DNA of 64,000 nucleotides from Yersinia enterocolitica subsp. enterocolitica (GTDB lineage Bacteria; Pseudomonadota; Gammaproteobacteria; Enterobacterales; Enterobacteriaceae). Both the position numbers and the translations under genes were made by a program. Under the pieces are notes generated by a model. The model did not search any database and had not been told where the DNA came from. It saw only the letters and a list, made by a program, of their open reading frames with translations. Below, piece after piece: positions 9,959 to 18,482 of this stretch; positions within the stretch are counted from its first letter, which is position 1, and every line of letters begins with the position of its first letter. The DNA lies in NCBI RefSeq assembly GCF_901472495.1, contig NZ_LR590469.1, positions 2,170,001 through 2,234,000 of the forward strand, written 5' to 3'.

Positions 9959-9987
9959 CTTGGAGTTTATAAAAGTTGCAAAGTTCC
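9959..9987 (-). promoter_or_regulatory. Sigma-E autoregulated promoter of rpoE
   Basis: On the reverse strand GGAACTT (9987-9981) is followed after 15 nt by CTCCAAG (9965-9959). The -35 matches the sigma-E consensus GGAACTT exactly and the placement mirrors the E. coli rpoE sigma-E promoter. The -10 assignment is less certain. Confidence 0.75.
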
Positions 9988-10099
9988 ATGTTGCCAGATT
10001 ATTTGTCTGAATATTCTTTAGACATCTTATAGCCATAGCTTTTGCTCTGGCAGATAGGCTAACATGAATTTCACTCTTATTCTGCACACATCATACGAT

Positions 10100-11701
10100 A
10101 TGCAATCATCATCTGAACACGTAAGCGATGTATTGATCATCGGGAGTGGCGCTGCCGGTTTGTCACTGGCACTGCGTCTCGCGCCACATTGTAAAGTCAC
10201 CGTTCTGAGCAAAGGGCCGCTTAATGAAGGTGCCACTTTTTATGCTCAAGGAGGTATTGCTGCCGTTTTTGATGAAACTGACAGCATCAGTTCACATGTC
10301 GATGACACTCTGATTGCTGGGGCCGGGCTTTGCGACAAAGAAGCCGTCGAGTTTATTGCCAGCAACGCCCGCTCTTGTGTGCAATGGCTCATTGATCAAG
10401 GCGTTCTTTTTGATACCGAAACCAATGCCAGCGGCGAAGAACGTTATCACCTTACACGAGAAGGTGGTCATAGCCATCGCCGTATACTACATACCGCGGA
10501 TGCTACAGGTAAAGAAGTAGAGACCACCCTGGTGGGCAAAGCAAGGGCTCATCCGAACATTTTAGTTAAAGAGCGCTGTAATGCAGTAGATCTTATCACG
10601 TCCAATAAAATTGGTCTGCCGGGGACAAAACGCGTCGTTGGCGCTTATATCTGGAACCGCGAATTAGAGAAAGTTGAGACTTTTCGTGCCAAATCTGTCG
10701 TGTTAGCGACAGGCGGTGCCGCAAAAGTTTATCAATACACCACCAACCCGGATATTTCCTCTGGTGATGGCATTGCCATGGCATGGCGTGCTGGTTGTCG
10801 GGTTGCTAATCTGGAATTTAACCAGTTCCATCCTACTTGCCTGTTCCATCCGCAAGCTCGCAACTTTTTACTGACCGAAGCCTTACGTGGCGAAGGTGCC
10901 TACCTAAAACGCCCAGATGGCAGTCGTTTCATGCTCGATTTTGATGCCCGAGGCGAACTCGCACCACGAGATATCGTCGCGCGCGCCATCGACCACGAAA
11001 TGAAACGCCTTGGCGCGGATTGTATGTACCTCGATATCAGTCATAAACCCACCGATTTCGTGATGCAGCACTTCCCGATGATCTACGAAAAACTGCTGTC
11101 ATTGGGTATCGACCTGACTAAAGAAGCTATTCCAATTGTTCCAGCCGCACACTATACCTGCGGCGGCGTGATGGTCGATCAACACGGTCGCACGGATCTG
11201 GACGGATTATATGCGATTGGCGAAGTCAGCTATACCGGCTTACATGGTGCTAACCGCATGGCGTCTAACTCGTTGCTTGAATGCCTGGTTTATGGCTGGT
11301 CTGCAGCCGAGGACATTCTTTTGCGTTTACCGACGGCCAAGCTGGCTCCGCATTTGCCAGACTGGGACGAAAGCCGTGTTGATAACTCCGATGAACGTGT
11401 TGTCATCCAACATAACTGGCACGAATTACGCTTATTTATGTGGGATTACGTCGGCATTGTCCGTACGACCAAACGCTTAGAGCGGGCCTTACGCCGCATA
11501 ACAACATTACAGCAGGAAATTGATGAATATTATGCCAATTTCCGTATCTCTAATAACCTGCTGGAATTGCGTAATCTGGTACAAGTTGCTGAACTAATCG
11601 TGCGTTGCGCTATGGATCGCAAAGAGAGTCGCGGATTGCACTACACCCTTGACTACCCAGAGCAACTTGAGAATCCAAAACCGACCATTCTCCATCCATA
11701 A
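10100..11701 (+). CDS. nadB: L-aspartate oxidase
   Basis: 533 aa from ATG 10100; an in-frame ATG at 10064 would add 12 residues that E. coli NadB lacks. The FAD-binding GSGAAGLSLALRLA motif is at ~residues 15-28, the active-site region REGGHSHRRILH at ~120 and ISSGDGIAMAWRAG at ~225. It oxidises aspartate to iminoaspartate, the first step of NAD synthesis. Divergent from rpoE. Confidence 0.97.
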   Translation: MQSSSEHVSDVLIIGSGAAGLSLALRLAPHCKVTVLSKGPLNEGATFYAQGGIAAVFDETDSISSHVDDTLIAGAGLCDKEAVEFIASNARSCVQWLIDQGVLFDTETNASGEERYHLTREGGHSHRRILHTADATGKEVETTLVGKARAHPNILVKERCNAVDLITSNKIGLPGTKRVVGAYIWNRELEKVETFRAKSVVLATGGAAKVYQYTTNPDISSGDGIAMAWRAGCRVANLEFNQFHPTCLFHPQARNFLLTEALRGEGAYLKRPDGSRFMLDFDARGELAPRDIVARAIDHEMKRLGADCMYLDISHKPTDFVMQHFPMIYEKLLSLGIDLTKEAIPIVPAAHYTCGGVMVDQHGRTDLDGLYAIGEVSYTGLHGANRMASNSLLECLVYGWSAAEDILLRLPTAKLAPHLPDWDESRVDNSDERVVIQHNWHELRLFMWDYVGIVRTTKRLERALRRITTLQQEIDEYYANFRISNNLLELRNLVQVAELIVRCAMDRKESRGLHYTLDYPEQLENPKPTILHP

Positions 11702-11812
11702 TACTATTCAGGGCGCACATATTTTTGTAAGTACTATATTTTGTGAACACCAGATTTTATGAACACAAAGTATCGCGCCCTGCTTCCTCTTTTCCCGCGC
11801 TTTAATAACCCG

Positions 11813-12568
11813 CTAGTAGTTTAAGTAAAAATCGCTGATTAGTGCGCAGAACTCCGGTGAATACACCCCTTCCGATTGACGTAAATCCAGTTGCTGAAAT
11901 TCAGTCTCACCAGCCTGGCGTGATAGCGTTAGCAATATGCGATGTAATGGCTTGCCGGGGCGATCTCTGATATCAACCTGGCAACGAATAAACCAATTTT
12001 GTTGTACGGCAAGACGCGAAAGTTCTTCCCCCAAATCGTGGGGTAAAACCACACAAAAGATACCGTCCTCTGTGATAAGCTTCTCCGCGCAGTTCAGTAA
12101 AGCATCGTGAGTTAAGGAGCCGGTGTAACGTGCAGTATCCCGAGCTTCATCACGACATGCGACCGCCGGAGCAAAATAAGGTGGGTTACTGACAATCAGG
12201 TCATACTGATGAAGATGGTTTTCAGCAAACTGGTGTACATCTTGCTGATAAATATGAACGCGCTCCGCCCACGGCGATTGTGCTGCGTTACTGCTTGCTT
12301 GTTGCGCCGCCTCAGGTTCTAGCTCTACACCATCAATCATGACTTCGGGTGTCGAACGCTGGGCAATCATCAAAGCAATAAGCCCACTGCCGCAGCCAAT
12401 ATCCAGCACTTTGCGCGCTTTTTCTACCGGTACCCAAGCACCAAGTAGGACACCATCTGTGCCCACTTTCATCGCGCAGCGATCATGTGCCACAAAGAAT
12501 TGTTTAAAAGTAAAACCACCACCGCGTAACATCGGTTTTTTTTTCAATTGCTCGCCCACATTAGTCAC
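11813..12568 (-). CDS. trmN: tRNA1(Val) (adenine(37)-N6)-methyltransferase
   Basis: 251 aa, also known as yfiC/trmN6. The SAM-binding motif LDIGCGSGLIALMIAQR (~residues 55-71) and the N6-adenine catalytic motif NPPY (~125) are present. It methylates A37 of tRNA1(Val). The start region contains an A-rich lysine stretch (a T9 run on the + strand near 12537), a possible slippage site, but the frame is open. Convergent with nadB and divergent from srmB, as in E. coli. Confidence 0.92.
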   Translation of the reverse strand: MTNVGEQLKKKPMLRGGGFTFKQFFVAHDRCAMKVGTDGVLLGAWVPVEKARKVLDIGCGSGLIALMIAQRSTPEVMIDGVELEPEAAQQASSNAAQSPWAERVHIYQQDVHQFAENHLHQYDLIVSNPPYFAPAVACRDEARDTARYTGSLTHDALLNCAEKLITEDGIFCVVLPHDLGEELSRLAVQQNWFIRCQVDIRDRPGKPLHRILLTLSRQAGETEFQQLDLRQSEGVYSPEFCALISDFYLNY

Positions 12569-12691
12569 CAGAATCTATAACCGGCGTAGCATAGGACAAT
12601 ATGATTGAAGGGAAAAGACATCATTACCGCTTAAACAGGTGAAGAATTCGGCTAACCCGTCTATAATCGGCGCCCCAAGTAGAGGAAGACC

Positions 12692-14017
12692 ATGACTGTA
12701 ACCAATTTTTCCGAACTCGATCTCGATGAACGCCTGGTTGACGCATTGCGCGACAAAGGCTATGAGCGCCCGACTGCCATTCAAGCTGCGGCTATTCCGC
12801 CAGCTATGGATGGGCGCGATGTATTGGGTTCGGCACCAACAGGTACCGGCAAAACTGCCGCCTTTTTGCTGCCCGCCTTGCAGCATTTGCTGGATTTCCC
12901 ACGCAAAAAATCTGGCCCACCACGGATTTTGATCCTGACGCCAACTCGTGAGTTAGCCATGCAAGTGGCAGATCAAGCCCGTGAGCTTGCCAAGCATACC
13001 CAACTGGATATCGCGACCATCACCGGTGGTGTCGCTTATATGAACCACGCGGAAGTCTTTAGTGAGAATCAGGATATTGTAGTGGCGACAACCGGCCGCT
13101 TGCTGCAATACATCAAAGAAGAAAACTTTGACTGTCGGGCGGTAGAAACCCTGATTCTGGACGAAGCTGACCGTATGCTTGATATGGGCTTCGCACAGGA
13201 TATTGAAACTATCTCGGCAGAAACCCGCTGGCGTAAACAGACCTTACTTTTCTCGGCCACGCTAGAAGGTGAAGCTATCCGTGAGTTTGCGGAACGCATC
13301 CTGACTGAGCCGGTAGAGCTGGAAGCTGACCCCTCACGCCGTGAACGTAAAAAAATTCAGCAATGGTATTACCGCGCAGACAATATTGAGCACAAAACTG
13401 CCTTGCTCGTGCATTTGCTGAAGCAACCAGAAGTACAGAAATCAATTATTTTTGTGCGTACCCGTGAAAAGGTACATCAACTGGTCAGTTGGTTACGCGA
13501 AGCTGGAATTAATGCCTGGTTCCTTGAGGGTGAAATGGTTCAGGCCAAACGTACCGAAGCCGTGATTCGTTTAAGCGATGGTCGGGTTAACGTTCTGGTT
13601 GCAACTGATGTGGCTTCACGCGGTCTGGATATCGACGATATCAGCCACGTGTTCAACTTTGATTTGCCGCTGACTGCTGACGTCTACCTTCACCGTATCG
13701 GTCGTACTGGCCGTGCAGGGCGTAAAGGGGTTGCTATTTCCCTGGTTGAAGCGCATGACCATTTATTGCTGGGTAGAATAGGCCGTTATCTGAAAGAGCC
13801 ATTGAAGCCACGAGTGATTGATGAGCTGCGACCAACCAGTAAAGCACCGAGCGAGAAAAGCACAGGTAAACCGTCTAAAAAGGTTTTAGCGAAGCGTAAG
13901 GAGCTAAAAGAAGCCGGTAAAGAGAAAACGAAGGTTAAGGTTCGCCATCGCGATGCTAAGAATGTGGGTAAGCGCCGTAAGCCAAAGGACAAGCCCGATA
14001 CCAAGAGTGCGAGTTAA
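12692..14017 (+). CDS. srmB: ATP-dependent RNA helicase SrmB
   Basis: 441 aa DEAD-box helicase. The Q motif is at ~residue 25-32, motif I APTGTGKT (~47-54), Ia PTRELA, motif II DEAD (~154), motif III SAT, and motif VI HRIGRTGRAGRKG. The C-terminal ~60 residues are Lys/Arg-rich. It assists 50S subunit assembly. RBS AGAGGAAG upstream. Divergent from trmN. Confidence 0.96.
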   Translation: MTVTNFSELDLDERLVDALRDKGYERPTAIQAAAIPPAMDGRDVLGSAPTGTGKTAAFLLPALQHLLDFPRKKSGPPRILILTPTRELAMQVADQARELAKHTQLDIATITGGVAYMNHAEVFSENQDIVVATTGRLLQYIKEENFDCRAVETLILDEADRMLDMGFAQDIETISAETRWRKQTLLFSATLEGEAIREFAERILTEPVELEADPSRRERKKIQQWYYRADNIEHKTALLVHLLKQPEVQKSIIFVRTREKVHQLVSWLREAGINAWFLEGEMVQAKRTEAVIRLSDGRVNVLVATDVASRGLDIDDISHVFNFDLPLTADVYLHRIGRTGRAGRKGVAISLVEAHDHLLLGRIGRYLKEPLKPRVIDELRPTSKAPSEKSTGKPSKKVLAKRKELKEAGKEKTKVKVRHRDAKNVGKRRKPKDKPDTKSAS

Positions 14018-14035
14018 TTCTGCACCCTGACAAAA

Positions 14036-14243
14036 AAGCCGCTTATAAACAGCGGTTTGAGGTTAATGACAAAGTGCCCGTAACGGTGAAAACAGGCAGA
14101 TCGTAAAGACGCCGTAAACCCCTCCCTGGGGGCTCGAGCCGCGCCCTCCTTGGCGCGGACGCTTTACTCTTCTACCTGCCTTCACCTTGCAAGATCGAGT
14201 TGTCGAGGTTTGTCAGCAGTCTGAAGCCGCTTATAAACAGCGG
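14036..14243. repeat. MITE-like palindromic repeat inside the srmB terminator
   Basis: A 20 bp sequence that is the srmB terminator stem-loop (AAGCCGCTTATAAACAGCGG) occurs at 14036-14055 and again at 14224-14243, where it runs into a T-tract. Between them lie 168 nt ending in GAGGTTAATGACAAA (left) and TTTGTCAGCAGTCTG (right). The centre has nested palindromes, including GCCGCGCC/GGCGCGG and outer GTAAAG/CTTTAC. The same ends occur at 61716-61863. This has the layout of a YPAL-like Yersinia miniature element with a 20 bp target duplication. Confidence 0.7.
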
Positions 14244-14341
14244 CTTTTTTATTTATTATCAAACGGATTCAAACTACAGAACCTGATTTTACAGTGAAGT
14301 GCTACTTTGGGCATTTCAGCCTCATTCAAGCGGTTCAAACT

Positions 14342-15094
14342 CTATTGCTGGTAAATCTCTGCGAGTTTTTTACCCCGCAACCAAACATTCAATTGCTGAT
14401 ATTTTTGCTGCATTTCAGCACTTTGGATGTTCAGCGGTGTCATCGCTAAATACTGTTGGAATGTCGCGCCCTGCTTATTACGGACTTCAGGATCAGCACC
14501 AGCTTTGAGCAAACGCAAAGCTAAATCCGGTGCATTGCTTTTACCAGCTAAATGTAACGGCGTATCACCCACACGATCGGCAATATTCGGATCAACACCA
14601 GCGACCAACAATAGGATCACCTGGATCTCGCGCCCCGCCATGATAGCAGCCGCTAAGGGCGTTGCGAGTGTCACACTATTTCTGGCATCAGGCCGAATAT
14701 TGTTTTTAAGCAGAATTTGCATGTAATGCGCATCTTGCACAGTGGCAGCGGTGTGCCAGGCGGTATCACCCTGCATTCCGGGCTGAAAAGGATCTGCATG
14801 TTCTTGCAACAATGCCACCAAACTTTCAGGTTGTTGATTGAGGATAGCCCACTGCATAAGTGTCACTGCCTGCTCACCCTGCTGTTGCAGCAATGATTTA
14901 GTAGCTAACTGATGGATCTGCTTCACATTGCCATGAACAATCGCATCTGCAATTGGCATGACTAGCGGATCGGTAAATGCGATATTAATCTCTGTCATTG
15001 CCTGCCCCTCAAAACTGATTAATGGCATCAAAACACCGTAGATAGCGTAACGCAAATGGCGTTTCACTCTCATTGTCAGTGTTGATTCAGGCAT
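14342..15094 (-). CDS. yplB: Ankyrin-repeat phospholipase accessory protein
   Basis: 250 aa from the ATG at 15094, which overlaps the yplA stop as ATGCCTGA, so the two are translationally coupled. An N-terminal hydrophobic stretch (~residues 15-30) is followed by about four ankyrin-type repeats (for example GDTPLHLAGKSNAPDLALRLL). Downstream partners of Serratia/Yersinia phospholipase A1 (PhlB, PlaS, YplB) have this form and are needed for activity or protect the producer. The name rests on this context; the exact role here is inferred. Confidence 0.75.
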   Translation of the reverse strand: MPESTLTMRVKRHLRYAIYGVLMPLISFEGQAMTEINIAFTDPLVMPIADAIVHGNVKQIHQLATKSLLQQQGEQAVTLMQWAILNQQPESLVALLQEHADPFQPGMQGDTAWHTAATVQDAHYMQILLKNNIRPDARNSVTLATPLAAAIMAGREIQVILLLVAGVDPNIADRVGDTPLHLAGKSNAPDLALRLLKAGADPEVRNKQGATFQQYLAMTPLNIQSAEMQQKYQQLNVWLRGKKLAEIYQQ

Positions 15095-16061
15095 ACTGCC
15101 GCTCCCAAGGTTGTTGTTCATTCATGGAACTGAGCACTTTATCAATACCATGCGCCGCAAGGCTACGTTCGAGGTGTTTGTGTGGCAGCCAGTCATTTAC
15201 CCCCGCCAGTTTATCGCTATTAGCCAATGTGATCTTATGGCCAATCGCATCAGGAATGAGTGAGGTTGACTCTTGAGTATCCGTCAATAAGTCATGTTGC
15301 TCACTATAACGTCGTATGCCACCCCCCTCCGCCGACTGCCGCGCCTGAGCAGGGTTCATGCCCAAACGATTTAATGTATGATCAGAAACACCGGCGGCAT
15401 TAAATGTTACAGCAAAAGTCCCGCTGGCTAATGCAGCCGTGGCTGCCAGCCCACCGCCTAATGAATGGCCGGTAATGACCAGTGCATCACCAAATGCCAT
15501 TTTAGCGGTTTTCCCCAGCGCAACAGCCTGATTATATTGAAAATCCTCATAACCTGTTGCTTGCCGGATATTACTTAACCAATCCTGAATATCATTGGTA
15601 CCCGCGAAAGAGAGGACATACTGTTGATTATCACTGTAAATCCCAGCCTGAAACCCTGAAGCTGTATCAGATAGGCTCGCCGGATCTATCCCCGCCGAAA
15701 GCAACGCGGCATCACCCAACCGTGTAAATCCGCCGATGCTTCTCGCAGCAGGAGCGTAAACATCTTTCGCGAGTAATGCTAATGAATAGTCCGCTTGCTG
15801 TGATCCTTGTCCACTTGATATCGGTACATTGTCGCTGGCAGCTAAAACACGTTCACCACGTGATATTCCAAGGCTGGCCAGCATGCTGTAATAAACATCA
15901 TTACCTACCTGAGTGGGAGTTAGGGAGGCGGGTTCTTTTTGAAGCTGGTTCGAAGACCCAACAGGAGTAGAGTTCTCTTTCTTGACCTGCTCTATTGGTT
16001 GCACCTGGTTCATCAAGTCTGCTAATGGAACAGGCCGGGCTAAACTAACAGATATACTCAT
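15087..16061 (-). CDS. yplA: Flagellar-type phospholipase A1
   Basis: 324 aa. The lipase nucleophile elbow GHSLGGG has its Ser at ~residue 200, preceded by a lipase class 3 strand (SFAGTNDIQDWLSNIRQATG). No cleavable signal peptide is seen, consistent with export of YplA/PhlA through the flagellar type III apparatus. It hydrolyses phospholipids and in Y. enterocolitica contributes to virulence. Its leader contains a large inverted repeat (16072-16125). Followed by yplB. Confidence 0.85.
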   Translation of the reverse strand: MSISVSLARPVPLADLMNQVQPIEQVKKENSTPVGSSNQLQKEPASLTPTQVGNDVYYSMLASLGISRGERVLAASDNVPISSGQGSQQADYSLALLAKDVYAPAARSIGGFTRLGDAALLSAGIDPASLSDTASGFQAGIYSDNQQYVLSFAGTNDIQDWLSNIRQATGYEDFQYNQAVALGKTAKMAFGDALVITGHSLGGGLAATAALASGTFAVTFNAAGVSDHTLNRLGMNPAQARQSAEGGGIRRYSEQHDLLTDTQESTSLIPDAIGHKITLANSDKLAGVNDWLPHKHLERSLAAHGIDKVLSSMNEQQPWERQYA

Positions 16062-16071
16062 GCCAACTCCT

Positions 16072-16125
16072 TGTCGATAGATAATCCCAATATTGAGTCA
16101 ACCTCAATAACTTTATCTATCGACA
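16072..16125 (-). repeat. Nested inverted repeat in the yplA leader
   Basis: TGTCGATAGATAA (16072-16084) and TTATCTATCGACA (16113-16125) are perfect 13 bp arms. Inside is a second dyad, TTGAG/CTCAA, with a 5 nt loop. The AAGGAG ribosome binding site of yplA lies directly beyond the inner edge (16064-16069). It could be an operator for a dimeric regulator or a leader RNA hairpin next to the ribosome binding site. Confidence 0.75.
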
Positions 16126-16222
16126 CATCGGATGAGTTCTTAAATGGAAATGGTAAGATTTATTTATATAAATTGAATATTGTGATCTCAGTCTAACTTC
16201 TCGATAAACAAATCACAGGAAC

Positions 16223-16249
16223 AAAAAAGGGAGCCACAGAGGCTCCCTT
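16223..16249 (-). terminator. Rho-independent terminator of grcA
   Basis: Read on the reverse strand, AAGGGAGCC and GGCTCCCTT (arms 16227-16235 and 16241-16249) form a 9 bp stem followed by a U-run, 32 nt after the grcA stop. Confidence 0.8.
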
Positions 16250-16281
16250 CAGAATTTGAGACTTAATTATTATGACAAGAA

Positions 16282-16665
16282 TTACAGGCTTTCTGTGAAA
16301 GTACGAGTAATCACATCACGTTGCTGTTCTGGTGTCAGTGAGTTGAAACGTACGGCGTAGCCGGATACACGAATCGTCAACTGAGGATATTTTTCCGGAT
16401 GCTTGACTGCATCTTCCAGTGTTTCGCGGCGCAGAACGTTTACGTTCAAATGCTGACCACCTTCAACGCGCACCGTTGGTTGTACTTCCAACGGAATTTC
16501 ACGATATTCGATCTGGCCTAACTCACTTGCCGGAACAATTTGATCTTCTGCATAGCCAGCTTTCGCGCAAACACAGCGTAGCTCAGCTTTTTCATCATCC
16601 AGCAGCCAGAAAGAGTTCAGCAAGGCTTCATTGTTAGCTTTAGTAATTTGAATACCAGTAATCAT
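16282..16665 (-). CDS. grcA: Autonomous glycyl radical cofactor GrcA
   Basis: 127 aa from ATG 16665 (MITGIQITKANNEALLNSFW); 11 upstream in-frame codons are not conserved. The C-terminal glycyl radical motif RVSGYAVRFNSLTPEQQRDV carries the radical Gly. GrcA (YfiD) replaces the damaged C-terminus of pyruvate formate-lyase after oxygen exposure. Upstream FNR-type sequence agrees with anaerobic induction. Confidence 0.95.
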   Translation of the reverse strand: MITGIQITKANNEALLNSFWLLDDEKAELRCVCAKAGYAEDQIVPASELGQIEYREIPLEVQPTVRVEGGQHLNVNVLRRETLEDAVKHPEKYPQLTIRVSGYAVRFNSLTPEQQRDVITRTFTESL

Positions 16666-16777
16666 TTGGTGCCTCCGTAATACGGCTATAAATTCCAAGG
16701 GGAGAAACTATCTTGGTTATTTGGTAAAACCATTGTTGTCTTATTGTTCTGTATACCAGTCAAACCACTGCATTTCT

Positions 16778-16791
16778 TTGACATAAATCAA
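16778..16791. promoter_or_regulatory. Candidate FNR box upstream of grcA
   Basis: TTGACATAAATCAA matches the FNR consensus TTGAT-N4-ATCAA at 9 of 10 positions and lies 113 nt upstream of the grcA start. E. coli yfiD has two FNR sites, one far upstream; this could be the distal one. The rest of 16792-17015 is AT-rich with no gene. Confidence 0.6.
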
Positions 16792-17015
16792 TCTTTTAAC
16801 CCACATGGCGATCATGCTATGGGCAAATTTATGTTTTATATCAATTTTATCAATCTGACTTACAGCAATTTTTTTGTAAATTTTCAACATTTTTTGCATA
16901 AAGAGGTCAAAAAAACATCATCACATCACAGGCGCTGGTTTAACAGTTTCACTCACAGGTTTGAAGCGGTAAGCTAGAGCACATCAATATCTTACAGAAA
17001 CCAAGGAGAGTGTTT

Positions 17016-17702
17016 ATGCCCGCCTCCCTTACCTGGCACGATGTGATCGGCCAGGAAAAAGAACAACCTTACTTTAAAGATACGCTGGCCTATGTGGCAG
17101 CAGAGCGTAATGCTGGCAAAACCATTTATCCGGCACAACACGATGTATTTAATGCTTTTCGCCTGACCGAATTGGATCAGGTCAAAGTGGTTATTTTGGG
17201 CCAAGACCCTTACCACGGCCCTAATCAGGCTCATGGGTTATCATTCTCTGTCTTGCCAGGAGTCCCAGCACCGCCCTCTTTGGTCAATATCTACAAAGAG
17301 CTGGCTACCGATATTCCCGGCTTCCAACGCCCCAATCATGGTTTCTTACAAAGCTGGGCCGAGCAAGGTGTATTGCTACTCAATACCGTACTGACTGTCG
17401 AAGCAGGTAACGCGCACTCACATGCCAACCTTGGCTGGGAAACCTTTACCGATAAAGTCATTGCAGCACTGAATGAACATCGTGATGGTGTGATTTTTAT
17501 GTTGTGGGGAGCACATGCTCAGAAAAAGGGACGTATCATTGATACCCAGCGCCACTTTATTTTAAAAGCCCCACATCCATCACCGCTCTCCGCACATCGC
17601 GGTTTTCTTGGCTGTAAGCACTTTTCGCAAGCAAACCAGCTCTTGCAGCAGCATGGTCAGCAACCGATTGACTGGCAACCTAAATTGCCAACAGCTGAAT
17701 AA
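17016..17702 (+). CDS. ung: Uracil-DNA glycosylase
   Basis: 228 aa from ATG 17016, 7 nt after AAGGAG; a GTG two codons earlier is less likely. The catalytic water-activating motif GQDPYHGPNQAHGL (~residues 62-75) and the leucine-loop HPSPLSAHRGF (~187-197) are intact. It excises uracil from DNA in base excision repair. Confidence 0.97.
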   Translation: MPASLTWHDVIGQEKEQPYFKDTLAYVAAERNAGKTIYPAQHDVFNAFRLTELDQVKVVILGQDPYHGPNQAHGLSFSVLPGVPAPPSLVNIYKELATDIPGFQRPNHGFLQSWAEQGVLLLNTVLTVEAGNAHSHANLGWETFTDKVIAALNEHRDGVIFMLWGAHAQKKGRIIDTQRHFILKAPHPSPLSAHRGFLGCKHFSQANQLLQQHGQQPIDWQPKLPTAE

Positions 17703-17734
17703 AACGTCATTTACTGCAGAAAACAAATAAATAT

Positions 17735-17758
17735 CCTCCGGCATAGCCGGAGGTTTTT
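17735..17758 (+). terminator. ung terminator
   Basis: CCTCCGGC (17735-17742) and GCCGGAGG (17746-17753) form a tight 8 bp stem with a 3 nt loop followed by TTTTT. Confidence 0.9.
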
Positions 17759-17759
17759 C

Positions 17760-18434
17760 ATATGCGCCTGTAAGGCTTTGTTACCAGCCGCGCCCTAACA
17801 GGCGCACAGCAATCTGACATTTGCATCCAAATTCGTTACTTACTGCCCGTAAACGGGCTACCGGGGTACGGAATTGATAGTTATTCCCCCAGTTTATCCT
17901 GCTCCAGTTGGTGCTTTATGTAGTCCCGGATCTTCGAGGTATTTTTACCCACCGTATCCACATAATACCCTCTGCACCAAAACTCTCTGTTCCTGTATTT
18001 GAATTTCAAATCTCCAAATTGCTCATACAACATCAGGCTACTTTTGCCCTTCAGATACCCCATGAAGCTTGATACGCTCATCTTCGGCGGGATTTCCACA
18101 AGCATATGGATGTGATCTGCACAGCACTCCGCTTCCAGAATGTGCACATTTTTCCATTCACACAGCTTTCTTAGGATACTCCCCACTGCCCGGCGTTTCT
18201 CGCCGTAGAAAACCTGTCTTCGGTATTTAGGCGCGAAAACTATGTGATATTTACAGTTCCATCGGGTGTGCGCTAAGCTCTTTTCGTCCCCCATTGGGAC
18301 CCCCTTTTGATTTCTTGTTTGACCATTGCAGTTGCCAGACCGCAAGGTGTTTTAACAAATCAAAAGGGGTTTTTATAACTGGCTCAAAGCTGAAAGCTTT
18401 ACGGAACCTCCAGCCTAGCTGGAGGTTTTCTGTG
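17760..18434 (-). mobile_element. IS1541-type IS200/IS605 element
   Basis: The transposase gene is flanked by the expected non-coding ends: a stem-loop (ACCTCCAGC/GCTGGAGGT, ~18408-18428) at the transposase 5' side and a GCGCCTGT/ACAGGCGC hairpin (17765-17806) at the 3' side. No terminal inverted repeats or target duplication, as expected of the single-strand HUH family. It sits neatly between the ung and grpE terminators. Ends are estimated to within about 10 nt. Confidence 0.8.
17881..18294 (-). CDS. tnpA: IS200-family Y1 transposase, truncated by a late stop
   Basis: 137 aa from ATG 18294 (MGDEKSLAHTRWNCKYHIVF). The HUH motif (CADHIHML, ~residues 60-67) and the catalytic Tyr region (FWCRGYYVDTVGK) are present. 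The stop TAA follows DKLGE, but the same frame continues as LSIPYPGSPFTGSK before another stop, matching the normal C-terminus of IS1541 transposases. A CAA to TAA change would explain this, removing about 15 residues. Catalytic residues are kept, so activity is uncertain. Confidence 0.85.
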   Translation of the reverse strand: MGDEKSLAHTRWNCKYHIVFAPKYRRQVFYGEKRRAVGSILRKLCEWKNVHILEAECCADHIHMLVEIPPKMSVSSFMGYLKGKSSLMLYEQFGDLKFKYRNREFWCRGYYVDTVGKNTSKIRDYIKHQLEQDKLGE

Positions 18435-18437
18435 CAC

Positions 18438-18467
18438 AACAAAAAAGGCACCCGCAAAGGTGCCTTT
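18438..18467 (-). terminator. grpE terminator
   Basis: AAAGGCACC (18444-18452) and GGTGCCTTT (18459-18467) form a 9 bp stem followed on the reverse strand by a U-rich run, 15 nt after the grpE stop. Confidence 0.85.
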
Positions 18468-18482
18468 CCACATCAGGACACC

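Noticed and set aside
16738..16980. 77-codon open frame on the + strand upstream of ung
   Set aside because: No ribosome binding site, low-complexity Phe-rich translation, and it overlaps the grcA regulatory region.
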